A stretch of DNA of 64,000 nucleotides from Siphonodentalium dalli (GCA_032622095.1 CP136064.1:111650004-111714003), one strand, 5' to 3'; shown: positions 1-13,148, counted from the stretch's first letter. The notes: generated by a model not told the origin, from the letters alone. Numbers and translations: made by a program.

Positions 1-480
1 TATCCTGACCTGGACATCTCCCCCCCCACCCCAAACCCTGACTCAAACAACTTGTTGTCAGAAGAAGTTAATTTCTCGCTGTTTCATGACTATATAAAGC
101 AAAACGAGCGATAAAACCATAAGATTATTTTTTGTCTTGTAGGTGCTGGGTGGGGGGGGGGGGGGGGAGATATCCTGACCTGGACATCTTCCCCCCCCAT
201 CCCCAAACCCTGACTCAAACAACTTGTTGTCAGAAGAAGTTAATTTCTCGCTGTTTCATGACTATATAAAGCAAAACGAGCGATAAAACCATTAGATTAT
301 TTTTTTGTCATGTAGGTGCTGGGTTGGGGGGGGGGGAGTTATCCTGACATGGACATCTTCCCCCCACCCCAAACCCTGACTCATGAATATATAAAGCAAA
401 ATAAGCAATAAAACCATAAGATGATTTTTTTGTCATGTAGGTGCTGGGTGGAGGGGGGGGGGGGGGTGATGGAATATTAT
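1..480. repeat. G-rich tandem repeat, unit about 170 bp
   Basis: Three head-to-tail units begin near 1, 171 and 341. Each has a C-run, a sequence starting CCCTGACTCAAACAACTTG, an AT-rich middle with TATATAAAGCAAAA, and a run of 7 to 15 G after GTGCTGGGT. The third unit lacks an internal segment. The array may continue beyond the left edge. The G-runs are prone to quadruplex formation and to assembly error, so their exact lengths are doubtful. Confidence 0.85.
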
Positions 481-614
481 CCAAGCCTGGACATTTGAAA
501 GAAGAAAAAAAGACAATAAAATTCGTGAAAACAAAAATTTTGTCAAAATCAAAAATCAAAAAAAATTTAATCTCAAAAAACATTTTTCTGGCCATTTCAG
601 AACCTAACGATATC

Positions 615-752
615 AAATGAGTGAAATTATTTTTTAGTCGTACATGGGGGGGGGGGAAGATATCCAGGGTGGGGGGTAAGATATCCTAGGATATCTTCCC
701 CCCCGGGGGGGGGGGGGAAGATATCCAGGGGGGGGGGGGGGAGATATCCTGT
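615..752. repeat. Poly-G/poly-C tracts with AGATATCC spacers
   Basis: Runs of 7 to 13 G or C are separated by copies of AGATATCC or its complement, including a C-run facing a G-run that could fold into a hairpin. No gene is visible. The short frames here translate to proline or glycine runs and are not coding. Confidence 0.75.
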
Positions 753-756
753 TACA

Positions 757-2866
757 CCGGTACATTTTTCCTCCACTAGGGCATTTTGTAACACCTTTAC
801 AAATGTTACAAGTGTTACAATATGCATATTCTTGGCATCGATCTTACTTCATATGATTTCTGAGATACCAGAGATACTATAAACAGTGCCCACATATATC
901 ACAAACTGTCTTACTTAAAGAGACCAGAGGGAGCATTTAGACTTTAGAGGGGTTATGAGTCCAAGTCTGCAAATATTTAGTGTGTCTGTCATTTGCAGAA
1001 TGAGCCCCCCCCCAGAGGGTGAATTTATTGATACTATCTCACATAGTGGGCTTATAAGCATCACCAAACTCACCCTTCGGGAACCTCATTCTGCTTAGGC
1101 CTCAACTACTATTAGAAACCTAGGATCAGATTGAAATTCCCCAGTTGAAGTTGGTCATGTTCCCCCAAATTAGTCGCCTCAATTACGAATTTTATCTTCT
1201 GGAAATTTATAGGGGAAATAAAAACTTCTCACAAGGGAAAACGTAATTAAAAACAATGTTAACTTGAGACTAAAGATACCTTCCAGAAGATGATGGCTAA
1301 GCAGATGAGGTATCCAGATGGTGAATTTTGTGATGCTAGCCTACTTTGTGGGATAGCATCACTAAATTCACCCTCTGGGGACCTACATGTAATTCTGCAA
1401 ATGACAGCCACACTGTGCAGGCTTGTATGATCGAGTCACATCTTTTGTAAAAAAAATGTTAATATTTACTAGTATATTGTTATATTTATATATTATTTTG
1501 TTTTTCATTTAGTTATTATTGTTTTGCACATGCAGGGTGAGGCAGAAAAAAAATCGGACACTTAGGGAGGGATGGGTGGGTCATCAGCTTAAATGAATTT
1601 TTTTTTTCAGACTGAACATTTTTTCCTCATTCCTTTTCTCAAAATATAGCATAAATTTTCACCTACATGTATAAATGGACAAAATATTGTATAATGAAGT
1701 CAATGCTACATATAGCAGTATATTGTGTTATATATGAATTTATTAGACACAAATGTGTTAACTCCCAACAGCCCCGCCATTTCTTGACAGGTTGCCCTCA
1801 TTTTAACAAATCTGAATCTCAGTCACTAAAGGATCCTCCATACTACAATATATGTAATCTAAATAGTCCAACCTCTCTTGAGAAGACATTTTAGGAACTA
1901 CTATAGAGACATATAGTTATCGTATGTCCCTGGTCCCACTCTATTTAACCTGGTGAACCCATCAGAATAAATTTTAACCCTAGACACCAAAGAACTCTTC
2001 GTATTAATACTAAATATCAGTAAAATAGACCTGATGGTCCTTGTGAAGGAAGCATATTAAGAGAAAAACTGTCCTTCGCTTGCCCCCTATTTGACCAGGT
2101 AACCCCATTAAAAAAAATTTCAACAACAGTCTTGATCAAACAAGATCAACATTCCATGCTAAATAAGCCAACTAGTTCTTGCAAACATATTTTAAGAATT
2201 ACTATCTGGTGAAATAGTTATGTCTCTGGCACTGCCCTTATTTAACTTTGTGATCCATTTTAACAAATCTGTCACCCAATCCAATATTTTAGACAAAGCT
2301 TTTTTAACAAAACTTTCAATGATGAGTTAGGTGCATAAGAACACATATTTTTTTATTAATTGGACTTATTTATAAATCTTTTTTTTATATATATAAGTTT
2401 AAACTATATTTGTTTTGTTAATTGAGTTTTAAAGCGTAAATACAGGAATTGTGCTAAAGCGCAAATAAAGGAATTTAAAAAAATTTGGATTGTAACAAGG
2501 AAAATTCTGTTTTCCTGGAGTTTGTTTTCCATATTTTGAGAAAAAAAATAAATAGAAACAGACTCCTTCTCGCATCTAAAAATTGAGATTTTATTGTCTG
2601 AAAAGTGCATGAGAACACATATTTTATTTCTACTGGGACTTTAAGTCATTTGTAACATTTGTAACACCTGTCTACGAACGGTCTCTCTCTGGTATCTCAG
2701 AATAATGCAACACTTGTAATGCTTTGTAACATGTGACGTCGCTACATTGAGACAGTAGAAATAACATAGGCTGCGTTTTTCTACTGGGACTTTAAATCAT
2801 TTGTAACATTTATAACACTTGTAACACTGTTACAAAATGCGTAGTGGAGGAAAAATGTACCTGATT
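757..2866. mobile_element. About 2.1-kb element with terminal inverted repeats
   Basis: The left end (757-880) starts GGTACATTTTTCCTCCACTA and runs through TTGTAACACC, ACAAATGTTACAAG and TCTGAGATACCAGAGA. The right end (about 2680-2866) carries the same blocks inverted and ends GTGGAGGAAAAATGTACC. The inner part of the right terminus is duplicated: TTTCTACTGGGACTTTAA occurs near 2626 and again near 2777. The interior is AT-rich and has no credible transposase frame, so this looks non-autonomous. I could not find a clean target-site duplication. The superfamily is not assigned. Confidence 0.65.
953..1440. mobile_element. Nested MITE-like double hairpin
   Basis: Terminal inverted repeats of roughly 50 to 75 bp (953-1030 and 1365-1440) share CTGTCATTTGCAGAAT and CCAGAGGGTGAATTT. 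Inside each end is a second hairpin built from GTGAATTTNNTGATGCT and its complement (about 990-1095 and 1315-1400). The element lies within the larger 757-2866 element. There is no coding potential. Such elements are normally moved by a transposase encoded elsewhere. Confidence 0.7.
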
Positions 2867-3934
2867 AATGCAATATATGGTCACCAGGCTCTTTGAGTTT
2901 TCCTGGTGATGTTATCATATTTCGAATTCCAGAAATTGGCGCATTATCATTCTTGTCCGTGGTTGCCTATTGCTAATATAAACTTTGATCAATGATTGGG
3001 TGAGGGATGTGGTCTATATGATGCATGGATTCATGCAAAGAGTAGGCTAAAGTAGGCTAATAGTAATACAGGTGTTAAACATGCCTGTAAATTTTCTATA
3101 TATAATAATAAATTGATGGAACATGCAGAGTGTGCCAATGGATTAAAATTTGAATCCATTTAAGGACTTTGCTAACCCAATTTTCCCCAAATTTGATGGA
3201 GTCAAAATAAAGATTTATGTTCACTTTTGTTAGTAATCACAATAACCAAACACATGAATGCAACATTTTAAGAGCATTATTAATGCTGAATAGGTCATTG
3301 TCGCATGGTTTCTGTCAAAAAGACACCCAGAATCTCTTAAACTGCCAAAAAGACACCCAGGATCTCAGACTCAAAGTCTCGCCAAACAACGGGAATTTTG
3401 TTTAGTCGTCTGCTATTAATATTATGATAATTATTTGTTTGTGATCGGAGTGAAATATCAACGAAATTTAATTCGGCTTTGATTCTGACTGACAGCGCAA
3501 TTCCACATCCTTGATAGTTGGCCCAATATTAAGTACCGTACCGAAATATTAGAAGTATAGTTGAAACATCAATTCCAGCATGCTACACTCAGGTTCACTG
3601 CACTATCATTCAATGCCATTTGATAGAGTGCTTAAAGAGGTGCATATTTCATGTTTCGACTTGACTGTAGTGTTTGTTCCTTTAATACGGCGAAATATAT
3701 TTATGAAACTTGGCATGTATGGATTAGAATTATGTCTCGTAGCTCGAGTATGTTACAAATCGGGGATCTGTTTGGAGTATGTGCAGAATACACCCAGACC
3801 TCAAGCTGACTAATGCCGAATATCTTTCGGTAGGAATCGGGGGATTTTCAAAATCGCAGATCAGATAAATTACTAGATGGGTTTGGTTACTGAATACTGT
3901 GATTACTAATAAAAGTGAACATAACGAACATGAC
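2867..3934. other. AT-rich DNA, no gene seen
   Basis: No recognisable protein-coding or RNA feature. A short direct duplication, CAAAAAGACACCCAG(A/G)ATCTC, occurs at about 3315-3370. Confidence 0.6.
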
Positions 3935-5549
3935 AATTGGAACTTATTCCCTATTCCTTATTTTCAAAAATGTCGCTTTCGACCGATTTGACGGCATGGG
4001 TGGGTGGCCCGCCCCAAATACACGGCAAATACCACCTAGAAACACCCCGACCCACTCATAATCCCCGGGGGTGCCACCCCGAGGGGGTGAAAATGTGGTA
4101 TGGACCATTTTCGAGAACGGTAGGGATTTCGACCAATTTGACGGCATGGGTGGGTGGCCCGCCCCAAATACCACCTAGAAACACTCCGACCCCCCACCAT
4201 CACCCCCGGGGGTGCCACCCTGAGGGGGTGAAAATGGGACCATTTTCGAGAACGGTAAGGATTTCGACTGATTTGACATGGGTGGGTGGCCCGCCTCAAA
4301 TACCAACTAGAAACACCCGGACCCCCCACTAATCATCCCCAGGGGGTGCCACCATTTTCGAGGAAGGTAAGGATTTCGACAAATTTGATGGACGATGGCC
4401 GGTCTGTGTCCTATTATGCTTTGCCAGACTCCGCATATGACTGAATTCTTCGGGGTGTATCTATGTGGTATTTGGGGCGGGCCACCCACCCATGCCATCA
4501 AATCGGTCGAAATCCTTACTGTTCTCAAAAATGGTCCATACCCCATTTTCACCCCCGCCCCGGGGGTGATGGGTGGGGGTCGGTGTGTTTCTATGTGGTA
4601 TTTGGGGCGGCCACCACCCATGCCGTCAATTGGTCGAAATCCTTACTGTTCTCTAAAATGGTCCATACCCTATTTTCACCCCCTCGGGGTGGCACCTCTC
4701 CTCCCCTCCCCCCGGGTGATGGGTGGGGGATCGGGTGTTTCTAGGTGGTATTTGGGGCGTGCCGCCCACCCATGGCCATGCCATCAAATCTGTCGAAATC
4801 CTTACAGTACTCGAAAATGGTCCATACCCCATTTTCACCCACTCGGGGTGCCCCCCCCCCCCCGGGGGGATGGGTGGGGGGGGGGGGTCAAGGTGTTTCT
4901 ATGTGGTATTTGGGGCAGGCCACCCACCCATACCATCAAATCGAAATTCTTACCATTCTCGAAAATGGTCCATACCCAGTTGGGGTGAGTAGTTGGGGGT
5001 CGGGGTATTTCTAGGTGGTATTTGGGGCGGGCCACCCACCCATGCCGTCAATTGGTCGAAATCCTTACTGTTCTCTAAAATGGTCCATACCCTATTTTCA
5101 CCCCCTCGGGGTGGCACCTCCCCCCCGGGTGATGGGTGGGGGATCGGGGTGTTTCTAGGTGGTATTTGGGGCGTGCCGCCCACCCATGGCCATGCCACAT
5201 AAAATCTGTCGAAATCCTTACCGTTTCTCGAAAATGGTCCATACCGCATTTTCACCCCTCGGGGTGGGACCCCCGGGGGTGATGGGTGGGGGGGGGGGGG
5301 GGGTCGGGTGGACTAGACGCTGGCTCTATGAGGCTACGCCGTTACACTATATGCACGCCGTCATGATGGATTGTGCTGGTCTCTCATGACGGCAAACAGA
5401 GCAGAGCATCGGAGCGTCATAGAGCCAGTATCTAGTCCAGGGGTCGGGGTGTTTATAGGTGGTATTTGGGGCGGGCCACCCACCCATGCCGTCAAATCGG
5501 TCGAAAGCGACATTTTTGAAAATAAGGAATAGGGAATAATTTTCCAATT
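3935..5549. mobile_element. 1.6-kb palindromic G/C-rich array with inverted ends
   Basis: The ends are inverted copies: 3935 starts AATTGGAACTTATTCCCTAT and 5549 ends with its complement, and the match runs about 80 bp inward through GTCGCTTTCGACCGATTTGA. Between them lie degenerate units of about 120-150 bp with a CCCCTCGGGGTG palindrome, a GGGTGATGGGTGGGGG run and TGGTATTTGGGGCG. About three units (3960-4380) point one way and about six (4455-5300) the other, meeting at a unique spacer (4385-4455). The short frames inside come from the repeat. This resembles a foldback-type non-autonomous element. Confidence 0.75.
5310..5438. mobile_element. Small foldback insert inside the G-rich array
   Basis: GGACTAGACGCTGGCTCTAT at 5310 pairs with AGAGCCAGTATCTAGTCC at 5421-5438, and a second inner inverted pair (GCCGTCATGA with TCATGACGGC) sits inside. 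It interrupts the 3935-5549 array and has a different base composition, so it is probably a later insertion. Confidence 0.75.
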
Positions 5550-6095
5550 TATTTTGGACTCCATTAAATTTGGAAAGATGTGGTTAAATTAACACATTTC
5601 GGCAAAAATATTAGGCCTACCTGAAATTTAACATTTTCCACTCACGCCTGTTTACTTTCGTCCTCGAAATAACCAATGTGATGCGGAATTTGCCGGAAAC
5701 TGGAAACGCCATGACAATATCTGAATATGGAATGTATCACAAACTCCACCAATGTCCACTCCATTAATCAGAACTGCCGCCATCATGATTGACGATGTTG
5801 TTGTTGTTATTGAAGATATATGATACAAGGATGGAAAGAAAGTTAAGAAGTTAAGAAGTTGTCTGTAAATTCCTCAGTCGACTTTGGATAACCCTAATCG
5901 AATTTGGCAAACTGCATATTTTTAGCGCCACCTATGCTGATAGTGCAGGGGGACTGAACTCTGCCTTGCAGTTTCACTGTCTCGACCAAATGCATTTCGG
6001 CCCCTGGATACAACAAATACATATGTCGATACGACGTGAACACGACCCAGTGCAATATATTTTCAATCCTAACACTAGTTTTCCTATAAGACGAA
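5550..6095. other. No feature seen
   Basis: AT-rich single-copy-looking sequence. There is a short (TTG)n stretch near 5798 and tandem AGTTAAGA copies near 5842. No coding region is supported. Confidence 0.5.
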
Positions 6096-6228
6096 TGTTA
6101 GGATACAATATAAATAGAGCTCCGCGCATTTTAACGCCCGTCATATTTGTGTCCAATATTGAATATAAATAGAGCTCCGCGCATTTTAACGCCGGTCATT
6201 TGTGTGTGCAATATTGAATATATATTAC
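6096..6228. repeat. Tandem duplication of about 62 bp
   Basis: The segment with ATAAATAGAGCTCCGCGCAT, TTAACGCC(C/G)GTCAT and CAATATTGAATATA occurs twice back to back with few differences, which suggests a recent local duplication. Confidence 0.8.
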
Positions 6229-6261
6229 ACAGCCTTTAATTTACGCTAACACATTATATTT

Positions 6262-7010
6262 TCTAAAATGTAAGTGATAGGTGACGGTTTATAACATAAA
6301 GGTGTACTCCTTTTATCGCAAAGACGCACATTTGTTCAAAAATACAAGACATTTATAAGGCTTCATTTCCCCATATTTGAAGGTGTAAATGGTGATATTT
6401 GCTTTCAATAATTAAATAAAATGATAACTAAAATACAATAAAATGTTGTCTGTTGCTAAATAGCGACTGTCATATGTATGTGCTATTCTTACTACATATA
6501 AATGCAAACTTCTGTCAATGTCCATACATGTTTGCAATTTATAACATATATATGTGTCAAATATATAACTTAGTTAATTAACAGACTCAGCCATGTGTTT
6601 AATGTGAAAATATATAGGGGCGTTTTATAGAATATAAATTACGCACGTTTCATTTTGGGGTAATATATGGGCATTATAAAATGTAAAACGGATAGATGAC
6701 GATTTCTAATATAAAGGTGCACACCTTTTATTGGTGAGCTGGTTGTGTTCAAAGATACAATATATTTTCCCCACCGTTTAAGAGCAGCAGGCATGTGTGC
6801 AAAAGCAGCAAATATGTATTATAAACGAGGACATGTGCTTTCAATAATTAAACAAATTGATGACTAAAATACAAAAAAATGACATCTGCTGCTAAATAGC
6901 GACTCTCATATGGGTGTGCTATTCTGACTACAAACATATGCAAATTTTCATCAGTATCCATATATGTTTGCAATTTATAACATATATATGTGTCACATTT
7001 ACAATATAGT
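6262..7010. repeat. Direct duplication, two copies of about 340 bp
   Basis: The blocks at 6262-6600 and 6675-7000 align in the same orientation at an offset of roughly 410-430 bp. Shared anchors are TATAAAGGTG(T/C)AC(T/A)CCTTTTAT, CTTTCAATAATTAAA, GCTAAATAGCGACT and TTTGCAATTTATAACATAT. Neither copy is coding. Confidence 0.8.
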
Positions 7011-8035
7011 TACAGAAAATAACGACATTTCATACATATGTGTTCAATATATAATAAACATGTGTACATATTGAATACATATAGTGAAATTTACCACTTT
7101 TCGCCACATATGTTTGTTCTATTATTGAATATATAAGAGCGGATACAATATAGTTACAAAAAAAACGCCATAAACTTGCGCACGTTTGTTAATTTTTATG
7201 GGATTTTTATGATAAATTGTTTTCTGTCAAATGATTTGATGATAAACTGTAGCGAGATATTAGAAAAACATATATGTAAATTATCAGTTGTCCCGTATCA
7301 ATGTAATTTGCGAGCCCGATTTTCAATGTTGTGTTACATTTATGTTTAATGAAGAATCGTGTATCGTTTGCATGATTTGGCAAAGATATTGTTAATGGGA
7401 CATGCCAGAAACGTTTTTAGTAACATTCCATTAACGTGGGTAAACGTGACCTGTGGTATCTTTACAGTGTTGATGGTGTGACCCCACCCATCTTTTGGTA
7501 CGAAGGATTCAGGCAATTTCCAGGCGATGTGAGGTAATCACACCCTCTGTTAACTGGTACTCGGCAATCATATGCCAAATGTAATCGGTATTCAGGATTC
7601 AACAACAAAATCACACAAATTTAGATTATTGTCTAACTATAACAACATATTTTGATGTATATCAGTTTAATATTACCTCTAGGTGTGTTGAAGTTATGGA
7701 TACTTATGTATGTGTGAAAACTGTGATATCAGTGTACATTTTACAGAACATGTATTCCATATTTGGTAACTGGTTCAGGATTCATCCCCGCATGTGTCAC
7801 ATTCGAGTCAGCCGACCAACATTGGTCGAAAACACATACGTTTTCATTCCACAGAAAGACTTATTCAGAGAGAAAATATCACCTTAGGATTATGGAACAC
7901 TCATTAAATCAAGTTCATTCTCTATAATAGTTTGACATAATACGTAATAATGGTTATGAGTTTACATGTATATACTGTAACATATGCGGAGAATATAATA
8001 TAGATAATCTATATATAAGAGTCGGATTTGTCTTA
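7011..8035. other. No feature seen
   Basis: AT-rich sequence without a supported gene, RNA or repeat boundary. Confidence 0.5.
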
Positions 8036-8400
8036 TCTGTCTGTCTGTATGTCTGTCTGTCTGTCTGTCTGTCTGTTCGGATTTTCTCGCAGACGCTGAA
8101 CTGATTTTAATAAAATTGTGTGTGGTGACTCGGAGTACCCTGGCGGATGTTATAACGGCGTTAATTTTTCAAAATGTTGTTTAAAACATATTTAATCAAA
8201 TAAATATTAAAAAAAAAAACTCACTATGGGCTTATTTCAAAATAAAATAAGTCCAATATGAACATATGTGAATATTTAGGTTCAATGTGAACCTATTTGA
8301 ACGAGAATATGTTACATCGCCATATGTACGCTCTTTATAATGTGTTTTCACTGTGGCCGCGCCAGAATCAAATACCTTACTCGTATTTAAATTTGCACAG
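8036..8400 (+). repeat. Dispersed repeat family A, copy 1, with (TCTG)n
   Basis: A TCTG/TCTGT microsatellite (8036-8076) is followed by a core (GTGGTGACTCG, TACCCTGGCGGA, GTTATAACGGCGTTAA) also found at 18,760-18,815. Next come CTCACTATGGGC-TATTTCA and ACGCTCTTTA (8328-8337) with TTTCACTGTGGCCGCGCC. The order of modules matches the copy at 18,680-19,090. It looks like a retroposed or other mobile sequence of unknown class. Confidence 0.7.
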
Positions 8401-11090
8401 CACTATTTTTCGCTCAGTTTTTGAATTCGCGCACTTTGAATTCGCACACCTAGCTGCACGAATTCAAAACTGACAAAACTATTTTCGTAAAAGTCTTGTA
8501 GTTGATGACAGTTTCATTTCTTAACTGTTCATGAATATACACGCATGTGTATATAAATATTAAACACCATCACGACGGATTAACATCGTGTAAACATAAC
8601 TGCATCATCAATTTGTTTGTGAATATGGGTGTTTATATGCTCCAAATAATTATTCCCATATTGAAATAGTTATAAACATCATTGAAATGTACTCGAAATT
8701 AGTCAAACCACAACCACGTATGCAACTGACTTATTGTATCGTATGTATAATGGGGTAACATAGCGGCCTTCGTTGTAGGTTATGATTTAGAATAACGTTT
8801 ATCAAATTATGACAATTTCTACAAGAATATGATAATAGTTTAGCACAATGATGATATGAATGCGATATTATTCACAAAACACGCTTTGCGTCAGTGAAAA
8901 TGCAGGTCGAGCGTTGTTCAGATTCTCGCATAAAGCGAGTCACGTTATTGCGAGTCATAAAGCGAGTCACGATATTGCGTCATTTCCTTATTTAGATTCG
9001 CGCGCATTATACGTCGGTTGTAAAACCCTAATTTGGTGCGTCTACAACTTACAACTCACAATACCATCACATTAAATTTCTTATTTGGTATGTATTACCA
9101 TATATAGGAGAAAATACTAACTGGATTGAAATATATTCATCTCTTTGCAAGAACAATTATATGTACACGTTTTCTGTCTGATCATTTCCCAGTCATGAAG
9201 TAACATTAATTAGCTTGATTTTGAACTGACAGCGGGTAAAATGTGTCGATTATAATACAATTTGGTGTGATTTGAATGCGATTTGAATTGACGTTGATTT
9301 TATCTTGGTGTTTGTCTATAAACAAATGGTTCTGTAACGTTTAAATAACAAAGCGTACAAACGTGACAATAACATGCAATGTATGCGATATTTATGATTG
9401 ATATAAGAACAATATCTGTCCTTTATATAATATTCTTTAGCGGATTCGTTTAGCAGATGTGACCATTTTAACAGCTATACCCACCACGCAGATCGCCCGT
9501 ATCTTTAATAAAAAGCAACACTATGAAGCGGGTTGCGTTGACATAACTAGTTCAGGCTGTTTGGTCACGTTCTGGGTTCTGTGCTAATGATATTCGTCCG
9601 TCCGTAATCCCATATATAGATGTGATTATCGTATCGATATAATCAACCCGAACATTCTCGATACTAGATCATTCAAACTTAGGGTAATTTTTGTTCCCAA
9701 AATGTTATGTTAAATATGATAATTACATAAGGGCGGAAATAAACGCCAGGGCGGCAACACGCGACGTCGACCCAACGTGCTTTGTCAGCATATGAAGACT
9801 TTTTATATATCGGTATTTTGTGTGTTTTAGATACACATATATCTTGTCTCTGTAGTACCAAATTACATGTAGATAATTAGTGAGGTTCAAGCGACCGAAG
9901 TCCGTTTAAAACTTAAAACCATGAACATGACCAACCGTGGGAGGTAGTTTTGTGTATATAATCCAGGACTCTGTCCGTCCATTGACCTTCTATTGTACAG
10001 GTAATTCAGGTATAAATTACGGTTTCCAGTGTCCTTTGGTGTGGTAATAGGCCAACTTGGAGAAAAGATGCCCAGATGCTACGGATTTCGTCGATTTATT
10101 CTCATATGTTACGGGTCTCGTTGGACTTTGGAATTTGTGATCTATCCAATTATACACGTATGTACGAACATTTCACCTTGTAATTTGGGTTTGAATCAAT
10201 TTATTTAGTTATCCATTTTGTTTATAGACTAGCTTGGGTGAAAGGATACTACATATATAGTACGGGGTTCGAACATTTATTTTTCTCGGAGTTAATGCCA
10301 TTGTTGGATTTAGAATTTTGAATTTTAACTCTGTACATATATTCAGCATTATAACTACAGTATACTGGTCAGACTTAAGTGCTAGTTGGATTGCTAATGT
10401 ACCAGCATTGATGGACGAATGCTGGCACGCAGCAGGTTTAGTTCGTTTATTTTTGTCAAAGATGTTGTCATTGTTGCACTTTAAAAATAGCAATTCTTTT
10501 CCATTTGTGCAACATTGTTACTCAAGTAGCGGCACTTGAATTTGAATATATATCGACAAGATGATAGTTCATTGTGAAGAAAAGGAAACCCGCTATACAA
10601 CGGAATTCATTTATTGCTTTTCACCTGAGTTACGACCTTTTTAGACTAAGAAAATAGCATAAAATAACGTTTCTTTCTTGCACACATTTAGTGTATATTC
10701 TACGGTTGGCGTCTCACTTGGTTTGTGTGCACTTGCTGCATGCCTTCGTCAACTGTGTTTTATGAATAGTAGCTTGTGGCTGCACATCGATGTTTCAATG
10801 TTATAGGTCCCATGGGAATGATTGAAAAGTTGCGCCGTGCATACCACACGTATATATGAGGGTATCACCATACACCTGAATTATGAGCTAACAGAACGTT
10901 TGTGAATCCTGCGTGCCAAATGGATAAATACCTATATAGTATAATTGTACACTAAAAAATATAGTTTACACACATTTTCTGAAGTAGTATCCATAAATTC
11001 AACATACCAAGAGGTATTTGGCCGAATTACAACAAAATATATCATTTGGGATGGAAAATACATGTAATCAAAAGTTGTGATATTTTTTGC
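8401..11090. other. AT-rich stretch, no gene seen
   Basis: About 2.7 kb without a supported feature. A small tandem duplication (CATAAAGCGAGTCACG(T/A)TATTGCG) lies at 8930-8980. Short open frames near 9679-9861 and 10,209-10,539 have no recognisable domain and overlap on opposite strands. Confidence 0.5.
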
Positions 11091-11119
11091 TATAAAATCC
11101 GCTTATAAGCATTTTTGTT

Positions 11120-11290
11120 GAATACCTGTTAAATTGGTCATATGAATCCCGCGTATCAGTTAGCAGGGAGGGGGTATGAATCCCGCATACCAGTTAACAT
11201 ATGGGTATATGAATACAGCGTACCAATTAACAGAGGGGTATATGAATACAGCGTATACCGCCTGAAAATGGGATGAATCCCACATACCAA
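11120..11290. repeat. Minisatellite, unit about 40-45 bp
   Basis: Four to five degenerate units contain TATGAAT(C/A)C(C/A)GCGTA followed by CCA(A/G)TTAACA and a G-run. Arrays like this arise by slippage and have no coding role here. Confidence 0.65.
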
Positions 11291-11990
11291 AAATAAGAAC
11301 AAAGGAGTGTGATACTCTCATAATAAAAGTGCACCGCTGGGCGGAGGTAACGCCCCCGACTGTACAATCAGAGAGAATTTTTCTTATTTTTGTGCAAATA
11401 CTTATTAAATGGCACTTTGTAAAGTTATGTTATTCATGAGTATTTAGTACGATAATGGTCTGGTGCCACAAAAATAGCAGGAAAACTGAATTTTCTAAAA
11501 AAAAAAACTGAATGTTTTAAGTCGAAAAAGGGTCATAACTCTCACAAAATTATCCGATTGAACCGAAATTTTACCTTGAACTGTATTGCGATATTGGTAA
11601 TACACAAAAACCCCGGGTTTTGCAAATAAACAATCCAAAATCAAGTAGCAGAAAAAAGTAGCAGAAAACCTGAATTTTCTAAGTCCAAAAAGGGGCGTAA
11701 CTCTGGAAAAAATGGGCGGACGAAACCACGGCTATGGGGAAATCTTGTCCCCCGGCTGGTCTATTGGCGTACCAAAGATCAACTGAATTGAGTTAGCGAA
11801 ACCAAAGTTATGAGTTGAAACGTTCGTACGGACGGACGGACGGAAGGACGGACGGAAGGACGGAAGGAAGGACGGAAGGACGGACGGACGGACGGAGGGC
11901 TCCACTATATACCCCCAAATCTCCATCGGAGATCGGGGGCATAATAAATACCCATTGGTCGACACGTGGAACGTTAGTTTATCAGCTATT
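11291..11990. repeat. Dispersed repeat with (GGAC/GGAA)n tail
   Basis: Two related sub-blocks at about 11,470-11,540 and 11,650-11,705 (AGCAGAAAA-TGAATTTTCTAA, then AAAAAGGG-CATAACTCT) precede a GGAC/GGAA microsatellite (11,829-11,897) and CCATCGGAGATCGGGGGC. This layout is typical of an interspersed repeat. The purine-rich array encodes only repetitive frames on both strands, which I do not call genes. Confidence 0.65.
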
Positions 11991-13148
11991 CCGGCGAAGT
12001 GTAAATTGTGTTTGCCTCTAAATTCTGAGTTATGAATTGGAATACATGGTTAATGACATGGTGAAATTATTTCCTCATATATTCCTTCGATTAAATTATT
12101 AAGATATTCAATCGATTCAATTATTTCCTCATATATTCATTCGAGTGAACTGAAATTTTGAAACTTACACGACTTTAGGATCTTCTCATTGATACCGCTG
12201 ATTTGCGTCGGTTTGATCTAAGTATAGACGATTAGTTTGTTATCCAGATCATGACTTAACCCATGTTACCTCTATTAAGAAAATTGAATCTCAATGTTTA
12301 AAAAAATAAAAAACCCTCTTCATCGGTTGATTTGGAGTCGATCAACTCTTTATGCTCGTTTTTATTTGTGTGGTAGCCGGCACATGGGTTTAGTACTTTT
12401 TTATTACTAGTTTAATGTCATCTTCAAATTTGACAAAACAAGTGAATAAAGATGCATAACATAATCTGCAGACCAATCAACTTCCCGTTATAACAAGAGA
12501 TCGTGATTTATATCATAAGTGACTTACTCCCATGGCTACAGAATAATATTCCGGAAATTAAAAGCAAATCCCGAAACCGACAGCCGTGAAACTCTTCATC
12601 TGATTGGGAACAACACAAAACTGACGTAATCCCACAGTCGGCGTGTCAACGGAAAGTCCGCAAATTATCCATGTCCTACACAAGCTGATGGAAAATAAAC
12701 GTTGGCCAAAATGCTAGACTCCTAAGAAAATTATATATTTTTTTACAGCGTTGAAACTCAAGGATACCAGGGTGCGTTAGGTACCCGTTTGTGATTATTG
12801 CTTCTATTTGTCTCGATGGCACTCGTCGCACAATTACCTCTTCAAATTAGATTTTAAAATCGATGTTGCCTAGTATTCATTTTGTTGTGCTAAGTGCTTG
12901 TCTAATGTCCTCCCCCAACCGAGTGCCATTAATGACCGGAACCGCTCCCCGTATGTGCAGTATGCGTAGTATGTTCATAGATACATAATGTGAGCAACAA
13001 AATTACTGCAATTACTTAAGTCTATATAAGACATTGTCGTATTGCGCTGTAGTCCATTCTTAAAGACAACACCAGGGGGTTTTCAGTGCAGTAATATATA
13101 TATTTTCCGACCTTTTGATGTTGATCTCTGAGTTGAAGAAATAATTTT
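11991..13148. other. No gene seen
   Basis: AT-rich sequence. The only structure noted is a direct repeat of TTATTTCCTCATATATTC at 12,067 and 12,120. Confidence 0.5.

Noticed and set aside
308-827. Proline-rich minus-strand open frames over the G-runs
   Set aside because: They are translations of poly-G/poly-C repeats and lack any domain or consistent frame between repeat units.
3937-5564. Many overlapping 60-197-codon frames on both strands
   Set aside because: All fall in the palindromic G/C-rich array. The same WVGGPPQIP-type string recurs in opposite directions as expected from inverted repeats.
11732-12021. Arg/Gly/Asp and Ser/Pro/Val repeat proteins
   Set aside because: They are the two strands of the GGAC/GGAA microsatellite.
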